Source of the DNA: Bacteroidota bacterium
GTDB taxonomy: Bacteria > Bacteroidota > Bacteroidia > Palsa-965
Direction of reading: 5' to 3'
Length of the DNA stretch: 64,000 bases
Assembly: GCA_006218065.1 (NCBI GenBank)
Contig: VBWE01000001.1
Coordinates: forward strand, 75,099-139,098
Part shown: positions 61,666 through 64,000 of the stretch, piece by piece
How the letters are laid out: each line of letters opens with the position of its first letter
Position numbering within the stretch: position 1 is the stretch's first letter
Made by a program: the position numbers and the translations under genes
Notes under the pieces: model-generated
Told to the model about the DNA's origin: nothing
What the model saw: the letters and a program-made list of their open reading frames with translations, nothing else
Database searches by the model: none

Positions 61666-62385
61666 TTAGTCGCGATCGATGACCATCACACCGTCCATCA
61701 CATCCATCGCGTCGCGCAATGCGATATCGTATTTCTCTTTCTGCTCTTCCGGTTTGTACAGGCTGTACCCGTGGATATAATTCGGCTCGGCGGCCGTGAT
61801 GAGCCAGGTCCCCATTTTGCCTTTTTCCTGCACAGGAAGCGGGAGCGAATAATTTCCTTTTGCGTCGGTAGTTGTTTTACAAACGGGTTCCAGCGGACTG
61901 TTATAATCCTTCCGGTAGCTCAGCGTCACTTCGGCATTTTTCACCGGCTTCCCGGTATTCGCATCGGTTATCGTGCCGGAAATTTTCGTTGCAGCCGGAA
62001 CCGCCTGTTGCTGTTTTGTAGTATCTGCAACCGTTTGCTGTTTTCCGTCGTTCACACAAACCGGCGGCTTTCCCGTGATGGTTTGCGCCTGCGCGGGTTT
62101 TGCGAACCAGGCGAACGGAATCAGCCACAGCGCGCTGAGCCAGTATTTCTTTTTCGGATTTTCAGCCGGAACGAACAACGGACGGTTCAGCTGGTGCTTC
62201 GCAAAATGCCCGCAAAGTTTTCCTTTACTCTGCGTAAAATAAAGCGCGAGCTCGGTATCACTCATCTGCGAAAAATCAGTCAGTACACGGTTGCAGGATT
62301 TGCAATGCGAACGCTGATCATCCACCGGCGTCATATTATTCCAGCCTTCCTGGCAAGGTTCGGGAATCGAAATCCTGATTTTCAT
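61666..62385 (-). CDS. Cys4-domain / single-TM / carboxypeptidase-regulatory-like protein (paralogue B)
   Basis: 239 residues. N-terminal module: RISIPEPCQEGWNNMTPV, HCKSCNRVLTDFSQMSDTEL, LCGHFAKHQLN. Membrane segment KYWLSALWLIPFAWFAKPAQ followed by AQ, which could also act as a late cleavage site. Exported carboxypeptidase-regulatory-like domain: KISGTITDANTGKPVKNAEV, TDAKGNYSLPLPVQEKGKM. The C-terminus contains YIHGYSLYKPEEQKEKYDIA. Shares more with paralogue C than with A. Middle of the tandem array; upstream lies a palindromic repeat. Confidence 0.82.
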   Translation of the reverse strand: MKIRISIPEPCQEGWNNMTPVDDQRSHCKSCNRVLTDFSQMSDTELALYFTQSKGKLCGHFAKHQLNRPLFVPAENPKKKYWLSALWLIPFAWFAKPAQAQTITGKPPVCVNDGKQQTVADTTKQQQAVPAATKISGTITDANTGKPVKNAEVTLSYRKDYNSPLEPVCKTTTDAKGNYSLPLPVQEKGKMGTWLITAAEPNYIHGYSLYKPEEQKEKYDIALRDAMDVMDGVMVIDRD

Positions 62386-62424
62386 GGTTTGTATGTTTTA
62401 CAATTCGTCACTTTTCCGATTGAG

Positions 62425-62506
62425 CCGATTTGAAAATTTGAAGATGTCATGCGCGCCGGTTTGTGTGCATTTTCAAATCTTCAAATTGGTCGCATTTTCA
62501 AATCGG
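62425..62506. repeat. intergenic hairpin, TTTGAAAATGCACACA family, copy 2
   Basis: Left arm CCGATTTGAAAATTTGAAGAT (62425-62445) pairs with the CATTTTCAAATC... region 62468-62506. It carries the same loop words as 39223-39295 in opposite orientation. Confidence 0.8.
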
Positions 62507-62507
62507 A

Positions 62508-63203
62508 TCAATTTTCCCGATCATATGCCACATCACCCATCCACTTCTCGTTTATCTCGGGATACAGTAAAAAGTTGATGACGCCGGTTGTTCCTTCCAG
62601 GCTCTGCAGAACCGGTTCGTAATCCCCGGAACGCGCTTCCACGATCACTTTTTCGCCGTCGAAATTTTTCGGAGCGGTCCAGCTGAAGTTCCCGTTTTTG
62701 TCGGTTTTCACTTCCGCGATAATTTTATCTCCGCGGCGGATGTACACTTTTGCGCCGGCAACTGCTTTCTGCGTTTGCCCGTCCTTCACCTGGCCTTTGA
62801 TTACCGCGATGGTTTTGACTTCCTGCTGTGTTTCCACCGTTTTCTGCCCGGTATTTACCGAAACGGGCGGTTTGCTTTTAATGACTTCCTGCGCGGCAGC
62901 CGGTTTCGAGAACCAGGCCATCGGGATAAGCCAGAGCGCATTGAGCCAGAATTTCCGGTTGGCCCGAACGGGTTTATCCGACGGAAGCGCTAACGAACGG
63001 TTAAGCTGGTGTTTGGCAAAACGTCCGCAGACTTTGCCCTTGCTCTGGCTGAACCAAAGCGCGACTTCCGTATCGCTCATCTGCGAAAAATCGACGAGGA
63101 CTTTGTTGCACGACTGGCAGTGGGAACTGATATCGGTTACCGGGGTCATTTCACCCCAGCGCTCGTGGCAGGGTGTCGGGATGGAGAGGCGGATTGCGTT
63201 CAT
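62508..63203 (-). CDS. Cys4-domain / single-TM / carboxypeptidase-regulatory-like protein (paralogue C)
   Basis: 231 residues from ATG 63203 (MNAIRLSIPTPCHERW), chosen because it aligns with the paralogues and follows a TACATTTC box by 8 bases; the longer start at 63251 reads through that box. N-terminal module: HCQSCNKVLVDFSQMSDTEV and VCGRFAKHQLN. Membrane segment KFWLNALWLIPMAWFSKPAA then AQ. Exported domain: VIKGQVKDGQTQKAVAGAKV, TDKNGNFSWTAPKNFDGEKV. The C-terminus is VINFLLYPEINEKWMGDVAY. Role unknown; a membrane sensor or envelope structural protein is possible. Confidence 0.83.
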   Translation of the reverse strand: MNAIRLSIPTPCHERWGEMTPVTDISSHCQSCNKVLVDFSQMSDTEVALWFSQSKGKVCGRFAKHQLNRSLALPSDKPVRANRKFWLNALWLIPMAWFSKPAAAQEVIKSKPPVSVNTGQKTVETQQEVKTIAVIKGQVKDGQTQKAVAGAKVYIRRGDKIIAEVKTDKNGNFSWTAPKNFDGEKVIVEARSGDYEPVLQSLEGTTGVINFLLYPEINEKWMGDVAYDREN

Positions 63204-63211
63204 AGTCTTAG

Positions 63212-63219
63212 GAAATGTA
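63212..63219 (-). promoter_or_regulatory. -7 box TACATTTC for paralogue C
   Basis: Minus-strand TAnnTTTC box 8 bases before the ATG at 63203. Confidence 0.4.
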
Positions 63220-63291
63220 CGATAAGGATGCACGCGCGTCGAGGATTCCATAGCCTGTTCGCGCTATTTTTAACAATTCCGTTGCCCCGGA

Positions 63292-64000
63292 TCAATGCGG
63301 TCGCTTCCCGAAGGAGAAAAATCGGCGGAGCCTGTCCCGGAAACGTGGTTTAATAACCTGTATCTCATCCTGGTACCTCACAGGAATACCTCCCGTTACT
63401 CTTTCCCATTTGTCGATGCTCTTCACTTCACAAATAACCAGTACCGACAGTTGTATGATCGTCATATTTTCGTCGGGAGACAGGCGAATGACCCGTTCTT
63501 CAAAACCGGCCGCTTCAATTACCAGGTCGCAATTTGCATACGCCGGTGCATCCAGCGCAAAAAGCCCGCTGCTGTCGGTCCGGGTGAGGTATATTTTCTG
63601 CCGGTTATCAAAACTGTACACAGCTGCACCCGGAACCGGGCGGCCGTTTGCAAGAACTTTTCCCTGCAGAACGGGAGTTTTCTTAACCGGTTGCTGCGTC
63701 GTCCGTGTTTTTGCAGGAGGAGATTTTACGGTTTGTGCCGCTCCGCTGAACCAGGCCAGGACAAGCGGAAAAAACCAAAAGAACCGGGCCGGGGCAAACG
63801 GGTTCCTGCTTTTTGTTTCAGGCAATTGAAAAGGCTGGTCAAGTTGATCGGGGCGGAATGTGCCACAGGGAATACGGTTGTGGTTTTGCAGGAAATAAAT
63901 CAGTTCCGCATCGGTCATCTCATGAAAGCTCACCAGTGTTCTGGCACAGGAATGACAATTCACGCGCCCGTCGGGAAGAGAACTTCCGTTGGTTATGTAC
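63292..64000 (-). CDS. Cys4-domain / single-TM / carboxypeptidase-regulatory-like protein (paralogue D, 5' end outside window)
   Basis: At least 235 residues; the frame is open to the right edge, and the GTG at 63963 falls in the middle of the conserved module, so the true start is probably outside. Seen: NCHSCARTLVSFHEMTDAEL and PCGTFRPDQLDQPFQLPE, membrane segment PARFFWFFPLVLAWFSGAAQ, then a regulatory-like domain (VLQGKVLANGRPVPGAAVYS, RTDSSGLFALDAPAYANCDL, IEAAGFEERVIRLSPDENMT). Ends in a basic tail (RFRDRLRRFFSFGKRPH). First known gene of the tandem array. Confidence 0.8.
   Translation of the reverse strand, partial: YITNGSSLPDGRVNCHSCARTLVSFHEMTDAELIYFLQNHNRIPCGTFRPDQLDQPFQLPETKSRNPFAPARFFWFFPLVLAWFSGAAQTVKSPPAKTRTTQQPVKKTPVLQGKVLANGRPVPGAAVYSFDNRQKIYLTRTDSSGLFALDAPAYANCDLVIEAAGFEERVIRLSPDENMTIIQLSVLVICEVKSIDKWERVTGGIPVRYQDEIQVIKPRFRDRLRRFFSFGKRPH

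Noticed and set aside
1..64000. tRNA, rRNA, transposase or integrase genes
   Set aside because: I looked for typical tRNA arm motifs, rRNA segments and transposase signatures by eye and saw none; this does not exclude a tRNA missed without a folding search.

Overview
The window is a piece of a Bacteroidota chromosome, most likely from an environmental gliding or T9SS-bearing lineage. The evidence is a PorP/SprF-family protein, a giant SprB-type adhesin, GldH, several C-terminal T9SS sorting domains (YPNP-type and FSPN-type), signal peptides ending in AQ, a DksA-like protein next to lspA and ileS, and promoter-like boxes of the Bacteroidota type (TAnnTTTG, here often TAnnTTTA or TAnnTTTC). I saw no rRNA, tRNA, CRISPR array, transposase or phage gene. 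The sequence looks moderately GC-rich with short AT-rich intergenic islands; I did not measure it.

Layout. 1-3.7 kb: end of ileS, a lysine/alanine histone H1-like protein, a DksA-like protein with an H1-like tail, and lspA. 3.7-9.4 kb: a two-gene secreted-protein operon and asd. 9.7-15.2 kb: a frameshifted acidic ORF, a lamin-tail-repeat surface protein and a T9SS cargo protein. 15.2-21.7 kb: small exported proteins, a FAD oxidoreductase, the RimB-like/RimK pair, a DEDDy exonuclease and a lipoprotein. 21.7-36 kb: a two-domain peptide-type ABC ATPase, then a large cluster of polytopic GT-C-like membrane proteins with a dolichol-phosphate-mannose-synthase-like GT2, ending in a CoA-transferase whose two subunits are split by an inverted-repeat-flanked gene. 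36-43 kb: PBP1A, a lipoprotein phosphodiesterase, gldH, a lipoprotein, pgk and an SdpR/SdpI pair. 43.9-49.8 kb: PorP/SprF and a 1591-residue SprB-repeat adhesin. 49.9-60.3 kb: holB, ricT, cvpA, a cyclophilin, pheS and small conserved proteins. 60.4-64 kb: four tandem paralogues (Cys4 domain, one membrane segment, exported carboxypeptidase-regulatory-like domain), the last running off the right edge.

The main themes are cell-surface biology (T9SS cargo, adhesin, glycosylation machinery, lipoproteins) mixed with core genes. The most striking non-coding feature is the number of long intergenic palindromes, about sixteen in 64 kb, falling into roughly ten unrelated word families, several of them present twice or three times. 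Two near-identical 116-bp copies of one family, in opposite orientation, bracket a single membrane-protein gene that sits between scoA and scoB. A second recurring theme is start codons placed only 4-6 bases after the -7 box, which suggests leaderless mRNAs for lspA, holB, pheS and others.
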